This document shows positions 5,956 through 6,702 of a DNA stretch of 6,702 nucleotides, piece by piece (the stretch's first letter is position 1; each line of letters begins with the position of its first letter). The DNA is from an uncultured Lachnobacterium sp. (GTDB lineage Bacteria > Bacillota > Clostridia > Lachnospirales > Lachnospiraceae), in the NCBI GenBank assembly GCA_937889225.1, contig CALAST010000054.1, forward strand, positions 1 to 6,702. Direction: 5' to 3'. The notes beneath the pieces are model-generated. The model worked only from the letters and a program-made list of their open reading frames with translations. It was not told the origin of the DNA and did no database searches. Made by a program: the position numbers and the translations under genes.

Positions 5956-6076
5956 GTATACTAATCAAAAAAATAAGCAGAAATAAACACTAATTTAAAA
6001 GAAAATATTTTACTTTTGAAAAAAAAATGGTAACATATTTTTGTTATTTTGTAGCTATTCCAATTCATAAAGAATT

Positions 6077-6104
6077 TTACTCACTTGAAGTGGGTAACTT
6101 TTTT
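6077..6104 (+). terminator. Terminator or attenuator hairpin before purC
   Basis: TTACTCACT (6077-6085) pairs with AGTGGGTAA (6089-6097), with one T-G wobble and a TGA loop. It is followed by C and six T residues. It is 50 bases before the purC start codon. It could end transcripts from the left, or attenuate purC if the purC promoter lies upstream of it. The AAGTGGGTA string is similar to AAGTGGTGGGTA in the element at 5879-5950. Confidence 0.6.
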
Positions 6105-6154
6105 GATTAAATAGTTACACTTCCCATTCAATTAGCACATAGGAGATTGATATC

Positions 6155-6702
6155 ATGAAAAAAATTTATGAAGGAAAAACAAAAGACGTATTTAAACTTG
6201 AAAACGGAAATGTAATGTTGAAGTTCAAAGATGACTGTACAGGAAAAGACGGTGTGTTTGACCCGGGCGAAAACTCCGTTGGATTAACAATAGAAGGTAT
6301 TGGTAAAGCAAACTTAGAAACATCTATCCATTATTTTGAATTATTAAAAGATGCAGGCATCAAAACACATTATGTTGGTGCTGATTTAGAAAACGCTACT
6401 ATGGAAGTTCTTCCAGCAACCGTTTTCGGACATGGTCTTGAAGTTATCTGCCGTTTAGTTGCTACAGGCAGCTTCATCCGCAGATATGGCGAATATATTG
6501 AAAACGGTACCGTTTTAGAAGGTGGCTATGTAGAATGTACATTCAAAAACGATGCTTTAGGTGATCCACTTGTAACAGGTGAAGGTCTTGCTGCCCTTGG
6601 CATTATGACACCGGAAATGTTCGAAAGTATGAAAGAACAGACTTTAAAAATCACAAAAATCGTTGCTGATGATTTAAAATCCATCGGTCTTGATTTATGG
6701 GA
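6155..6702 (+). CDS. purC: PurC, SAICAR synthetase (3' end outside window)
   Basis: Phosphoribosylaminoimidazole-succinocarboxamide synthase joins CAIR and aspartate with ATP to give SAICAR, a cytoplasmic step of de novo purine synthesis. The first 182 residues are present of an expected 230-240, and the window edge cuts the frame. It begins MKKIYEGKTKDVF, the usual YEGK(T/A)KDV start. It also contains KFKDDCTGKDG (23-33), PATVFGHGLEVICR (87-100), VATGSFIRRYG (102-112) and the DPLVT segment (137-141). The 'CTGKDGVFDPGENSVG' variant (28-43) is of the clostridial PurC type as I recall it. ATG 6155 has AGGAG (6141-6145) 9 bases upstream. Other pur genes may follow outside the window. Confidence 0.95.
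   Translation, partial: MKKIYEGKTKDVFKLENGNVMLKFKDDCTGKDGVFDPGENSVGLTIEGIGKANLETSIHYFELLKDAGIKTHYVGADLENATMEVLPATVFGHGLEVICRLVATGSFIRRYGEYIENGTVLEGGYVECTFKNDALGDPLVTGEGLAALGIMTPEMFESMKEQTLKITKIVADDLKSIGLDLW

Noticed and set aside
5750..5968. Minus-strand reading frame of 72 codons over the structured element
   Set aside because: It covers both hairpins and the end of the membrane-protein gene on the other strand, with no ribosome site or family resemblance. It is best explained as chance.
5879..6104. CRISPR array or intact transposon
   Set aside because: Only isolated hairpins are present, with no regularly spaced direct repeats, no cas gene, and no tnpA or tnpB reading frame.
58..6702. A purine gene cluster spanning the window
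   Set aside because: The GMP synthase and purC genes point away from each other and are separated by three unrelated transcription units with their own terminators, so there is no evidence for joint transcription.

Overview
The window looks like an ordinary chromosomal segment of a low-GC, Gram-positive anaerobe of the class Clostridia, most likely Lachnospiraceae-like. This rests on AT-rich intergenic DNA, strong AGGAGG-type ribosome sites, sigma-A-like promoters, short intrinsic terminators, and the flavour of the PurC, MATE and CofE-like proteins. No species can be named from sequence alone. No CRISPR array, rRNA, tRNA, integrase or intact transposase gene is visible.

Left part (1-2872), minus strand. 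A gene for a stand-alone ATP-pyrophosphatase (synthetase) half of GMP synthase lies at 58-1041. It has its own leader and a probable terminator at 18-44. Upstream of it, on the same strand but separated by a clear terminator (1297-1337), is a complete MATE-family multidrug/metabolite efflux transporter (1401-2798) with a textbook promoter (TTGACA-17-TATGAT).

Centre (2873-4720). About 560 bases without a convincing gene hold several hairpins and palindromes. They precede a plus-strand gene for a long CofE-like protein (coenzyme F420-0:L-glutamate ligase family, 397 residues), which ends at a strong terminator. F420 is not expected in this kind of organism, so the real substrate is open.

Right part (4721-6702), plus strand. 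An unrecognised five-helix membrane protein (4829-5812) is followed by about 340 bases of structured intergenic DNA. This holds a GC-rich double hairpin resembling an IS200/IS605 end or its associated RNA, then a terminator/attenuator-like hairpin. Last comes the start of purC (SAICAR synthetase), cut by the window edge.

The genes appear to be separate transcription units rather than one operon. Two of them, GMP synthase and PurC, belong to purine synthesis but face away from each other at opposite ends, so no shared control can be claimed. The most notable points are the missing glutaminase domain of GMP synthase, the F420-ligase homologue in a probable F420-free host, the structured element ahead of purC, and two intrinsic terminators that share sequence even in their loops. 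I see no convincing new defence or mobile system.
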